Positions 27,101 through 37,100 of a stretch of DNA of 64,000 nucleotides are shown piece by piece; the first letter of the stretch is position 1; every line of letters begins with the position of its first letter. The DNA is from Owenia fusiformis (lineage: Eukaryota > Annelida > Polychaeta > Sabellida > Oweniidae), in contig CAIIXF020000003.1 of assembly GCA_903813345.2 (NCBI GenBank), positions 9,938,218 through 10,002,217 on the forward strand, in the 5' to 3' direction. Under the pieces are notes generated by a model. The model was not told the origin of the DNA. It did no database searches and saw nothing but the letters and a program-made list of their open reading frames with translations. A program made the translations under genes and the position numbers.

Positions 27101-30100
27101 CATCCTAGTTAATGTTATGTTTCTTAAGTGAAGGTTAGAATAGAAATCTCAATACTTAACTTGAAAGGCGAACTACGTCAACCGCAGATCAATTTACTCC
27201 CCAGTCACATTTGTCGCACAGTGGCCGTAAGTAGACCGCAGATCAATTATATCAGTGAAGGGAAGCCGTAGATTTTATAACTCGGAGTTACAATATTTGT
27301 TAATTTCTGCGGTCCCCGTAGAAATCAACAGGCCGTACGTAGCCAGACCGCATAAAGGTGATTTCATTGCAATCCGTTCAAATCGTTAGCTCAGCTACAA
27401 AAAATTTATTGACTAAACGTATGATACATAAATGAGAGCTAAGAAAAAAGCGCAAGAAAAAACAGTGAAATGTACTTGAAGTGGCGATTGTGTTTTCTGC
27501 TTACCAGTTACCCAGCTCTAATAGTGCGATATAAGGTGACTTGATTATGCAGATGAGAAGACCCCATTGGTTTCCCGGTCAAACAATCAAAACAGACGGG
27601 GACAAGCTTTGTTTGAACTGTTACTATCAGACTATATCTAGTATTTATTTGTTTCGTGACCAGAAATCCACTTAACTATAGGGAATATATTCCGTTATAA
27701 AGATAGATTGTTTTCACTTACCAATCATTCACTAACATGTGCTGTCATATTCAGCTCTGGCCTTCATGTCAAATGGGGGAAGGGTAACCCCCACACTGAA
27801 TAAATTCAAAGTTCGCGCACCCTTCTTTTTCATCAATGATGATAGAACAGTTTACGATAAAAGGCCGAACGCAGAAAACATTGAAATTACGAACGCGGTA
27901 CGTTCGGGGTATTTCTCTCGGCCTTGGAATTACTTAAGAAAAATAGACCATCCATAGACGACATGGCAACGACATCTAATTTTCGTCGAGTGAATCATTT
28001 CCAAAGATAATCAATTTTAAGAGAACATTGCGCATAATGGTTTTGCGAGACGACCTCTATCTAACACAAGTAAAATTCTACTAAAGAGATCGCTCAAAAA
28101 TGTTGAAAAAATGTAACCATTTTTCTCATCAATTTTAAGACATACTTCTCATGGATCGAATCACGATTTCTTTACAGAAAATAAGACTTTGCTTTATTAT
28201 GTGGTTACGATATATGTTATTTTGCTGCTTAAAAAACGTTAAGTCATTCTATTTACGCACTGAAAAACGGTACAAAATATAAGATGGAATTTCATCGCTT
28301 CGCCAAAAAAGTTCTACAAAATGCGTTTTTCATAATTCAACAATAATATTTTAGAATATAAAAATTCATCACACCTCCGATATTGTCTGAAAATTCCATA
28401 ATGATCGTGTAGAAAATAAAAAAGTTGTACTCATCTAAAAAGCTCTCTCTATCGAGCCTCTTCTTTTCTCATTTACACGATGTATTATTTTTAAGTTAAT
28501 TCTTAATCTTTTTTTCAAAATATTGAACCCATTTACTCAAAAGAGGATCTTCTCTTTCTGGTTTTTATTGCATGAAAACAAGGGGTATAATTAGGTGTAA
28601 CTATGAATACCTATCAACAGCGAACATTTTTTCGGCAAAACCCTTTTCATCTATTGACTCCCATGTTAAAGTACAATCCTATAGTGAACACCTACCTACT
28701 GTGAACAGTGAACATAAAATCTTGGCAAAATCAATAGAATTATCCTGTCTCTAGTGAAGATTGGATTAGATATACGATTTCTCGCGGATTTTCTGCAGCT
28801 GCCTCATCAGAGTTAAGCAGTTAATGTTAATTTTACCTGTCAAAAATAATTAAAGGGTCAATTTGGGAGTTTGATCTTTTCTTTTATTGAAACAGGTGTG
28901 ACTTATAATTCTTAATAAGCTCTGTTTTATGTAGTACATGAAAATTGTCTAGCCTTTCTTGATTGCTTTAATTAAGATAATATATTATTATTTCTATCTG
29001 CTAAGTCCCAAATCATTTTTTCTGATCCCAATCAATTTAAAAAACAAATCGAAATAAAAAACATAATGACTCTGTCATGTCCTTTGATCCAATTACGTCC
29101 TTTAACTGAGTCCAATGTGTCAAGGATTCAACTATGTAAAGGATCATCTTGATTATAAAAAATTATAAGGAGATTGAAATTTAACAAGAAAAGCATGAAC
29201 CATTTAGATGACAGTCAGTGTAAAATAAGTCACTATATATCACACTTAACAAAACAAGACCTTAAAGCTCAAGTGTCATGGATTAGCATGGGTAGAAAAT
29301 AAAAATTGAATCGATTATTCCCTTCTCGGTTCTTAGCCTTGTTTAATAACTGGTCCCTATATAATACAGCAAAATACCGCGAAGGCAAGTCCTTGGTGAA
29401 CACCAACCAACAGTAAACGTTTTTTCTCGGCAAAAAATGTTCACTATTCACTGGTTTTACTGTACAAATATCTGAAAACTAGACCGGATCTTTCTGAAAG
29501 GATAAAAACATCAGTATGCCCAAATTCCATCACTCTAGTGCTGTACCTTACCCCGCGCGTACAGTGTTAACCCATATACTACATTCAGCGTTTGTGTAGG
29601 TCTAACTCTGAAAATTACTGTCAAGCTTAAGTTCAGTGTCCAGAATATTTTTACAAACATTTACATATAAATCTAGAAAATAGAGCAGATCTTTGTGGAA
29701 TGATGGAAACATCAGTTTTCTCAAATTACATAACCCCATTGTACCTTACCACGTGCGTTCAACTGTCACGCTTAAGTTTTATTTTAACAGCACAAAATAC
29801 TAAAATATTACTTTAATAAAATGCTGTTTGATTTGACTTGTGGTGTGGTGTGGTAAGACTTAGCTCAAGGGCGCAAGGTTGGATTTTACGTTACTTTTCG
29901 TCTCCATTGTTTTGTATTATCTAATGTAAACCTACCCCTGTAAATAACAATAAAACAAAACAAACTAAACCAAATTAAACTTAACTTAACTCAACTATAA
30001 CATGTGATAGGAGTGAATATATTAGAAAATATTCCAAGGAAATACATATAAAAAGAAAAGTTTTATTTTCAAGGACTCTTTAGATCAACCCTTTCCCGAC

Positions 30101-31727
30101 ATGAATATACGAGGAAAGACAGTAAGCTTGGTGATGGGAATATAAGAGCGTTTAAGGGTTAAACTGCAAATTACCTGTACCCTGGGACCCCTTCTTTAAA
30201 CGTTATTACTGAAATACAAATTCTAAGAAAATATTATCACAATTTAAAAAATTGTCAAAAATCGGTGTAAAGATACGATATAGAACTGTAGATATTGTAA
30301 TTTTATTAAATTGTATATAAATGATTGTATATATTCCAAGGAAATACATATAAAAAGAAACGTTTTATTTTCAAGGACTGTTTAGATCAACCCTTTCCCG
30401 ACATGAATATACGAGGAAAGACAGTAAGCTTGGTGACTGGAATATAAGAGCGTTTAAGGGTTAAACTGCAAATTACCTGTACCCTGGGACCCTTTTTTAA
30501 ACTTTATCACTGAAATACAAATTCTAAGAAAATATTATCACATTTCAAAAAATTGTCAAAAATTGGTGTAAAGATACGATATAAAACTGGAGATATTGTC
30601 ATTTTATTAAATTGTATATAAATGAAAGATAATGATATGCCAATTGGCTCACCGTCCTTTGCGAAATTGTTTTCGATCATAATTTCAAATTATTTCATGT
30701 TTAGATGGATACTGCTGTGCATGCTAAAATACCCAGAGGTACAAAAGAAAGTGCGCGCTGAGATTCTCAGTCAAATAGGCTCAGATAAGTCTCCTTCTAT
30801 GACAGACAAACTACAGCTGCCTTATACAGAGGCGACAATCCTAGAGGTTCAGATAAGTTATGGTATAGCCACTCTCATGATTCTGCACCAAACTAAACAG
30901 ATTACACAATTAAAGGTATATATGCATATTATTTGAACATCTTAAAATTATATTGAACATCTTAAAATAAATGAACTTAAATGGATATGTTGGATTTTCG
31001 AAGTGGAGTTTAATTAGACAGCCACTGGCTGGCTCTAAATTGGCCATGATTTATTGTATGAGTGTTATTCTTGAAATACAATTTCGGCTGCAATCTCATT
31101 TTCCCATTACGCAAATGACTCGGGCTGCGGGTATTTCAATAACGCAGCCCAAAACCACATAATAATCACAGATTGAATTTTGTATTATATTAAAAGGGAT
31201 ACACCCTTCCACCAAACACCTTAATTGGAGCCAATCTGTATGCAATCCATAATGACCCTGCACATTGGGGAGATCCAGAAGTCTTCAGACCAGAGAGATT
31301 CCTAGGGGATGATGGGAAAGTTAAACGAGATGATCATTTAGCAGTTTTTTCAGTTGGTAAGTTTAGATGGTGGTTGATGAGACTAGACGGAGTTACAGGG
31401 ATATTAATTTTTAAAAGGGATACTAGTAGAGGCGAGTTGGGAGTGCGTTTCGCAAAAATGCAGTGGCAACTTTTTTTTAGATATATCGAAATAATTGAAA
31501 AATGAATCGGTTATTTGTAATTGGCTACTTAATTTTCAGGTAAAAGACAATGCCTTGGTGAATCCCTCGCTAAGATGGAGCTTTTTATTTTCTTTGTGGG
31601 TTTGATGCAGAAGTTTGAAGTGAGATTGCCTGAGGGAGCAAGTGAACCAGTGATGCGACCTCAACTCCATCATGCAACACAATCGCCTATACCATACAGT
31701 GTATGCTTCAAACCGAGTGATAATTGA
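9155..31727 (+). CDS. CYP2-clan cytochrome P450, copy B (complete, 19.7-kb fourth intron)
   Basis: Exons 9155-9299, 9633-10255, 10596-10707, 10896-10965, 30705-30915, 31197-31356, 31540-31727 join in phase to 502 residues, a normal CYP2 length. Seen: an N-terminal signal anchor (about 8-30), the PPGP hinge at 39-42, the C-helix WKEQR at 128-132, an I-helix TGTETT at 307-312, RPERF at 418-422, and the haem loop FSVGKRQCLG with Cys445. ExxR reads EVQI (364-367): the core arginine is missing, and the next 20 residues (SRS-5) differ strongly from copy A and are one codon shorter. The 5' and 3' halves are 19.7 kb apart; they are joined here because phase, homology and order fit copy A and no other exons 5-7 lie between. 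The exon 6 acceptor (purine-rich before AAAAG) is weak. ER-membrane enzyme by family; catalytic competence is uncertain given the missing arginine. An acceptor-like TTTTGCAG just before the ATG suggests a 5'UTR intron. Confidence 0.88.
10966..12950. other. Start of the 19.7-kb intron of P450 B
   Basis: Contains a dispersed repeat at about 11030-11290 that recurs in reverse near 28250-28480 (shared AGGCTCGATAGAGAGAGCTT, then TTTTAGATG). The remainder is AT-rich with no supported gene. Confidence 0.6.
12951..13084. mobile_element. CGGCCGG-type MITE, copy 1
   Basis: Inverted ends CTGGTCACATTTGCTC and GAGCAAATGTGG with inner arms ATCGGCCGGCG / GTCGGCCGCCGGGC around a short AT-rich loop containing CAGTTTTGAACA. 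Same family at 25983-26104, 34830-34945, 59481-59593 and a fragment at 22055-22108. Confidence 0.75.
13288..13424. mobile_element. Small inverted-repeat element
   Basis: Arms of about 20 to 27 bp, GTGGGCTCACCGTTCG (13298-13313) and CGAACGGTGAGCCCAC (13399-13414), separated by about 85 bp. No target duplication determined. Confidence 0.55.
13600..14280. mobile_element. hAT-type MITE, 681 bp, with internal tandem repeats
   Basis: Ends TAGTGGTGTCAA and TTGACACCTCTA, with subterminal repeated AACCGGTTAACCGG. Perfect 8-bp target duplication ATAATAGG at 13592-13599 and 14281-14288. The inside is three and a bit copies of a unit of about 130-135 bp starting GTAAGCGCGGGAAAGCAATG at 13765, 13895 and 14030 (partial near 14163). 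The minus-strand ORFs here are copies of the same repeat and not genes. Confidence 0.92.
14470..14992. mobile_element. Near-perfect 520-bp palindrome (foldback element)
   Basis: Two arms of about 245-255 bp meet near 14730 with almost no loop: left begins ATGATCACTGGTGATCC, right ends GGATCACCAGTGATGATT. Arms differ at scattered sites and small indels. Contains TTACCGAAACGGTTCGTTTT / AAACGAAACTAATCGTTTTG near the ends. A transcript of it would fold into a long hairpin. No target duplication identified. Confidence 0.85.
14993..16792. other. Intron sequence of P450 B, no gene seen
   Basis: AT-rich. A minus-strand ORF pair at 15824-16143 lacks recognisable domains and is not called. 15520-15720 resembles 42880-43170 loosely (dispersed repeat). 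Confidence 0.5.
16793..18275 (+). repeat. 83-bp minisatellite, about 18 units
   Basis: Degenerate head-to-tail units of about 83 bp with the landmarks TCAATTGTCATGCCAAACTC, TGTTTATTTCGTATTATCTA, CAATCGCCTCTTCATGTTTC and ACAAGCTAATTCCAC. Two alternating unit types (with CATTTATCTACAAGTTG or GTATTATCTACATGTTTT) suggest a higher-order repeat. The many small ORFs are repeat by-products. Confidence 0.92.
18276..19205. other. Intron sequence, no gene seen
   Basis: AT-rich; a GTCGTC-rich patch near 18810-18870. Nothing else recognised. Confidence 0.5.
19206..20272. mobile_element. Tc1/mariner-type non-autonomous element, 1067 bp, with internal duplication
   Basis: Ends CAGGGCGTTCAATAAGTACT and AGTATTTATTGAACGCCCTG, flanked by TA (19204-19205, 20273-20274). 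Inside, a block of about 145-180 bp is directly duplicated (19849-20030 and 20031-20172; shared GAAGTGGTTCTTTTGAAAAG). A second mariner-like start, CAGTGTGTCTAAAAAATATG at 19298, has no visible partner. No transposase. Confidence 0.82.
20273..21590. other. Intron sequence, no gene seen
   Basis: Less AT-rich around 20500-20650; no ORF, RNA or inverted repeat supported. Confidence 0.5.
21591..21860. repeat. Three perfect 90-bp tandem units
   Basis: GATAATCACATTTATGCGTG begins at 21591, 21681 and 21771, and the three units look identical. Each contains the alternating purine-pyrimidine stretch TGCGTGCGCGCGCAGC. Because 90 is a multiple of three the minus strand reads as a 30-residue repeat, which is not taken as a gene. 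Confidence 0.95.
22055..22108. mobile_element. CGGCCGG-type MITE, truncated copy
   Basis: Only one arm remains: CCGAATCGGCCGGGCG followed by ATCGGAGCAATGTGACCAC. Confidence 0.6.
22601..22863. mobile_element. Small inverted-repeat element, about 263 bp
   Basis: Ends TTATCCTATACCAAGTAGAG and CTCTACTTGGTATAGGATAA. Inside are three short direct repeats of GCGGGA(A)GATATGCACC near 22710-22765. Target duplication not resolved. Confidence 0.7.
22873..23266. mobile_element. Inverted-repeat MITE, about 394 bp
   Basis: Ends TAGAGTCCATTTCACTG and CAGTGAAATGGACTCTA, starting ten bases after the previous element. The internal ORFs (65 and 106 residues) have no recognisable content. Confidence 0.7.
23351..23475. 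mobile_element. Hairpin-forming inverted repeat
   Basis: Arms of about 50 bp: AACGTCATTTCTGCGAGCAA on the left matches TTGCCCTTCGAAATGACGTT on the right with mismatches, around GGCCTTCGG. Possibly a MITE. Confidence 0.6.
23796..24201. mobile_element. Foldback element with 115-bp arms
   Basis: Left arm starts TAAGGTACAGCTGGAAAGTA and reaches CCTTGCTTTTTT near 23910; right arm runs from AAAAAAGCAAGG near 24091 to TACTTTCCAGCTGTACCTTA. Central loop of about 180 bp. Confidence 0.75.
24202..25982. other. Intron sequence, no gene seen
   Basis: A G-run near 24402-24415; otherwise AT-rich without supported features. Confidence 0.5.
25983..26104. mobile_element. CGGCCGG-type MITE, copy 2
   Basis: CATATTTGCTGCGATTCATC with inner GGCCGATTCAG, loop CAATTTTGAACAAAACAC, and right arm AATCGGCCAG ending in ATGTGACCCAGCC. 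Imperfect arms. Confidence 0.7.
26105..27185. other. Intron sequence, no gene seen
   Basis: A duplicated GCCGCAGAGCCACAT (27004-27018 and 27089-27103) is the only structure noted. Confidence 0.45.
27186..27345 (-). mobile_element. Fragment of the PIF-like MITE seen at 49052-49542
   Basis: Shares CCCCAGTCACATTTGTCGCA and ATAACTCGGAGTTA...AATATTTGTT in opposite orientation; ends incomplete. Confidence 0.6.
27346..30030. other. Intron sequence with dispersed repeats
   Basis: 28250-28480 is the reverse-orientation relative of 11030-11290. 28530-28600 (TCAAAAGAGGATCTTCT, then TTTTATTGCATGAAAACA) recurs at 38755-38825. 29860-29997 ends in a chain of short A-rich AAAAC/TTAAC motifs like a retroposon tail. 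No gene supported. Confidence 0.5.
30031..30626 (+). repeat. Direct tandem duplication, period 302 bp
   Basis: ATTCCAAGGAAATACATATA begins at 30031 and again at 30333, and the two copies differ at only a few sites across their length (shared TTTCCCGACATGAATATACG). It lies immediately before exon 5 of P450 B. Confidence 0.9.
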
Positions 31728-33410
31728 ACAATACAACACAGTCGACTGTACCATACAGTGTATGCTTCAAACCGAGTGATAATTGAACAATACAACACAG
31801 TCGACTGTACCATACAGTGTATGCTTCAAACCGAGTGATAATTGAACAATACAACACAGTCGACTGTACCATACAGTGTATGCTTCAAACCGAGTGATAA
31901 TTGAACAATACAACACAGTCGACTGTACCATACAGTGTATGCTTCAAACCGAGTGATAATTGAACAATACAACACAGTCGACTGTACCATACAGTGTATG
32001 CTTCAAACCGAGTGATAATTGAACAATACAACACAGTCGACTGTACCATACAGTGTATGCTTCAAACCGAGTGATAATTGAACAATACAACACAGTCGAT
32101 TGTTCCATACAGTGTATGCTTCAAACCGAGTGATAATTGAACAATACAACACAGTCGACTGTACCATACAGTGTATGCTTCAAACCGAGTGATACTTGAA
32201 CAATACAACACAGTCGATTGTACCATACAGTGTATGCTTCAAACCGAGTGATAATTGAACAATACAACACAGTCGACTGTACCATACACTGGAGAGGTTA
32301 AGCTACCGTATAAAATCCAAAACGCAACTTAAACGTATCAATCGGCCCTATACAAATACATGTAGAGTTCACACAAAAATAGCCGTTCAGCTCTAGTGTT
32401 TGTTTAGACTACACCATAGCTTGTAATGATTACATAGTATCCCATTGATGAAGTTCAATAGCTGGTTTTCTAATACATATTTTAAACGAGCTCGTTTCGT
32501 AAGATTATTGGAGTTAAATCATGCGTAACATACATCATCTTCTTCAGAAAGAATCATACTCTGCATCGAAATCAAAATTGCAAGGATAGTATTCAACAGA
32601 CATGAGTATAATGATTCCCGTTGATAGCAACGTGAAATTTTAAAATCTCCCGTTCTAAACACGCAACTTTGAAGTTGAACGGGTATCTGAAGTAGACTAA
32701 AGCGATACAATCCTATGTTGATTCAATGTACTTTGCGTTTACGTATACGTTTTGAAAAACCGTATTTGCTTAACCTCTCCATTGTATGCTTCAAACCGAG
32801 TGATAATTGAACAATACAACACAGTCGACTGTACCATACAGTGTATGCTTCATGCCAAGTGTTTGATAGTTGAACAATTCAACATAATCTCCTTTATTAC
32901 AATGAATATCTTCATACCAAATGTTTGATAATCGAACAATTCAACACGATCGCCTATACCATGTAGTGTATATCTTCATTCCAAATGTTTGATGATTGAA
33001 CAATGCAATCGCCTATACCGGCCATTTAATGTACGCTTCATACCAAGTGTTTGATAGAGTGATAATTGAACATTTTAACTCAATTTCCTATTCACTACAG
33101 TGTATATCGTCATAACAAGTGTTTGATAATCGAACAATACAACACAATCGCCTATACCACGCAGTGTATGCTTCAAACCAAGTGTTTGCAAATCGAACAA
33201 TACCACAAAGTCACCTATACCATGCAGTGTATGCTTCAAACCAAGTGTTTGATAATTGAACAATACAACACAATCGCCTAAACCATGCAGTTGATGATTC
33301 AAACCAAGTGTTTAATTGAACAATTTAACTCAATCGTCCATACCATACAGTGTATATCTTCATACCAAGTGTTTCATAGAGTGCTAATTGAACATTCGAA
33401 CATGACTGTA
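31728..33410 (+). repeat. Minisatellite derived from the P450 B stop-codon region
   Basis: Directly after the P450 B stop come about ten head-to-tail 59-bp units starting every 59 bases (31693, 31752, 31811 and so on to 32283), almost identical to each other. Each repeats the codons SVCFKPSDN plus TGA. After a MITE at 32291-32780 the array resumes and turns into older, more varied units of about 63 bp with the extra TGTTT, up to about 33410. The 59-bp type matches the gene's own 3' end, so this block was amplified from the gene after copies A and B separated. Confidence 0.92.
32291..32780. mobile_element. MITE inserted in the P450 B minisatellite, 490 bp
   Basis: Ends GGAGAGGTTAAGCTACCGTA and its imperfect complement finishing GCTTAACCTCTCC; further matching AAACGTAT / ACGTATACGTTTT. 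Minisatellite units continue on both sides, so it entered an existing array. Family not assigned. Confidence 0.8.
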
Positions 33411-34195
33411 TTCACGCCTTCTATAAACTGTGAACTAAGTCAACGAATAGTCGAAACATTTTGGTGAGTTTTCATATTCGAATCGTAATATAGACCTCAG
33501 AGCTTGGGTAATATCGTCGAATACACCCCTTAGGGCTGGACGCAGAAAACAGAAAACGTACAGAAAACATTTGAATGTAATATAAGTTCACATTTTGTTA
33601 TTACATCATGGGTTTTGACCAGAAGATATTTCGAATTTCTTTCGCTTTAATCATTTTAATGAATTTTTGTTTAGTAGTTGGATTTGTTATTTTAATCGTA
33701 TTAATTTCGATATTAATAGTTGCAAAGCATTTCTTAATGTATTTGAACCGTATCAGATTTAAATAGATTCCTTCAGAGATTGGGTGTTGTATCGCGCTCG
33801 GAAATAGCTTTGGAACATTATCACCTTTTCGGCAGGGTTAGGTCACCATGTTTTACTGAAATGATCAATTATATTTCGTGAATGTCAATAAGCTCATTAC
33901 CGCGGATTGGGTTATAAATGGAGGGTGTGTATTATGCTATGGATTCATCATATTCTCGAGTCAACCCACTATTACTGATACAAAATGGGAAATGTGTATC
34001 AACTAAAATAATTGTTTGCATGCATAACCATACATAATAAATTGTTTTGCCTTTTACTGTAACGCTTGTGAATTGCAAATTTACGACTTAAATATAGTGT
34101 GGGAAATGGTTCACCACAAGTCTAGTCTAGTCTAGTCTAGTAATATAATGTCACGTGGGTAGGTCATTTATACACAAAACTAACAAGAAGGAAAC
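33411..34195. promoter_or_regulatory. Upstream region of GPCR C
   Basis: Holds a short (GTCTA)n microsatellite at about 34121-34141 and an E-box-containing GTCACGTGGG at about 34151-34160. The 20 bases before the ATG match those before GPCR D (AACAAGAAGGAAACATGG against AACAAAAAGGGAACATGG). No TATA box at a convincing position. Confidence 0.4.
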
Positions 34196-37100
34196 ATGGA
34201 GTTTCAACTAGTGTCATCGGTCGGAGTCAATACAACGAATGCATCTGGTCAGAGTTTTCAATGGACTTACCCTCCTTATGCAGAACATTCCCCGGGAAAG
34301 TTTGCAGTTTACATATTCTTTGCTGTAACATTTTCCATATTGGGAGTATTTGGAAACCTACTTGCAATAATTTCAATTGCAAGAGAAAATGTAAGTTTAC
34401 GTAATATAATGCTATTGATAATGTAAAATGTTGTAGTTGTAGTTCATCATCAAGTAAATTTAGTTCATTTAGTATGTAACTAACGTAATACATGGGATGG
34501 ACCTAAACCTGTGATCATTATAGCTTGAAAAGTAATGTTAACGTAATAGTAAGGCTCCAGGAAAAGTTTAACCACTTTGGCTTATGCATTGAAATTTACA
34601 TATAATACGTGGTTGATTCTTTGAGTTACAGATTCTGTGAGTTACAATATGTCATAATGTCAATGATGATTAAGTTGCAAATTGCCTTATCTAATTAATA
34701 ACGTATACGTAATTTATTATCACATTTATTGGTGTAAAGGTTAAATAAGATTTGATTGTTTTGATTCATTATTGGTGATTCTGGCACTATTTGGTTTGTA
34801 TGGTAGTGTTGCAACACTATCTTGGTAATTAATGCCTTGGTCACATTTGCTCCGATCCATCGGCCGGCACCCGGCTGATTGAGTGTTTTGTTCAATATTG
34901 TATTCAATTTTGAACAAAATAAAGCAAATATGACCAAGGCATTACATAGCGATTTGTTAGCATTTAAGACACTTCTAAAATCACCATTGCAAGATAACTA
35001 AAACCAAACGGTGTTGCTGCTTCGAATGGTGGCTTAATGTAACTTATAGAAGAGGATGGCTAAAATAGGTAGGGCCTAGCAACTTTTAACAGGGGGTAAT
35101 TCATGGCGAACTTAGGACATTTTTTAATTTTGAATTCATCATGGTTTGATATGTTTTCATATTTACATGATGTTGATTGCAAAAGTTATAGCTGGCAGAG
35201 CAAAATCAACAATTGAAAATGAATAATTGATTATGTTTTTCAGTGTTAACTTTTTCAGTACATAGTGTAGTGCGCTAATTATTGTTTTTGAAGAAATATA
35301 GAAATACCACTCAAATTAAATTATGGACATTCAAAGTGGGACATTTAATCTACACTATGTATAAATATCATAATTGTCTAAAGCAGGCATAGTTTGATGA
35401 ACGTCTTTCTCCAAACAGAGAATTGTCCTTTAAGAATAAAAGAGGCAATTTTACATTAAATCTTCATAACTGCGTTGCATGGACTGGAGTCAAACAAAAA
35501 CAGCCAATAACATAGATTTCTGAACTTTCGATTGTTTTAGTAACAAAATTTTAATTTAAACCTGGTTTCGTGTTTTCTCGAATGATGAGGTAGAGAGACC
35601 TAAAATTCGTCTAAACATACCCTGGAACATACCATTGTGAAATAAAACTCTTTATGATTATTTAAATAAGATTTAAATTTAAATATAGCTATTGGCGCTA
35701 AATAAACACTTTGATGTGATTCATGATCCTTCGAAATAACATATAAAGGAGCGTATATATTACTCTGGACAGTTTTGTGAGCAGTTGACTGGAGATGATT
35801 TAAAGTGTCTGTGCGATGCTCATGGGGTCAAAATTCAGTTCATACATGTTTTAAATGAACACCACTTAAAGAAGGAGTTGTTTGTCCTATCCATAAAAAA
35901 TATGATAAATCTCTGATAAAAAAATTATCGGCCTGTAACTTTACTTTGTACAATGTCTAAACTTTTTGAAAAAAAGGTAAATTGTAAACTGATGACCCAC
36001 TAGACATCAAATAACCTAATTTATGAAATGCAATCTGGATTTCTTAAAGAACACAACACTCAACTTCAACTAACTGCTATAAGAAAATGGTCTCAATGTT
36101 AGAGCAATATTTTTGGACATTCAATCAGCCTTCGACAAAGTCACTCATGTACTCCTTCTTCAGAAACTAAAATCCTACGGTGTCCCAAAATCACTAATTG
36201 ACCCTTTTCAATCTTATCTCACAAACAGAACAATTAAAATCAAGATCAAGGTCTAGGTCTAGGTCAAGTAAAATCAACTCTGGAGTCCCCGAAGGCTCAA
36301 TATGGGGGACCGATTTTCTTTTTGTCATATCTAAATGATATAACAGACGACTTAAACTCAAAATGCTTTATCTATGCGGATGACACATCACTTTTTTGTC
36401 CGGTTGACCCAAGAAATCACCAAACAAATAGCCAAGTCCTTCAAGAAGACTTTTAAGGCACTATTTGTAAAAAGGGGGCAGGAGGTGGCACAGGTCAAAT
36501 TTTATATTTCAAAAATTTCAATCTTATATGAAAGTATGACTATTGGGAAGCCAAAATATGTCATTCATTTTTCTCACAGATGATTGGTTAGTGTATGAGA
36601 CTGTTGCTAAGCAACCCATGTTTGTTGTATTTTTACAACCTAGAAAATGCACCAAAATCAGTGAAAAAAGATATATTTCCAGCTTATGGTATGCTAAGAA
36701 GATGATCCAAAACCAGTTAATAACTATTTGATTTGTATATGGGACATGTTGAAGAGTTCATATGTATTGTTTATTATGACGTCACAATGGTTGCCATGGT
36801 TACGGAGCCTTTTCTGGAACATGGGTCAATTAAGAGACGAAATGGCAGCCATCTTTGGACCCAGTTTGTTTAATAAGCCAGATGTCCCATGTAGAGTGGG
36901 TATTACTGTTGGGAAGAGGAGCATTAGAGCTTTCATAATCTGCAATAAAATAACTGGGTTTTTGGGTTTTCAAGATTTTACAAGCATTTTACTTTTAACT
37001 TTTTTTTCGATGTTTTCGGCCATTTCTTCAAGGTTTTCGTGATTTTAGTTGTAAACATGAGGGTCAATATAGAGACGAAATGGCAACCATCTTTGGATCC

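Noticed and set aside
29820-30000. A-rich AAAAC/TTAAC chain considered as a SINE tail or tRNA-derived SINE
   Set aside because: No A/B box promoter or tRNA-like fold was found, so only a possible retroposon tail is noted.
30622-30704. Upstream extension of exon 5 of P450 B starting at an ATG at 30622
   Set aside because: The acceptor at 30703-30704 matches the phase and homologous border in copy A, so the upstream open frame is intron.
31680-33410. Regular 59-bp repeats considered as a CRISPR-like array
   Set aside because: There are no unique spacers between repeats, the units are contiguous, and the setting is a spliced animal gene.
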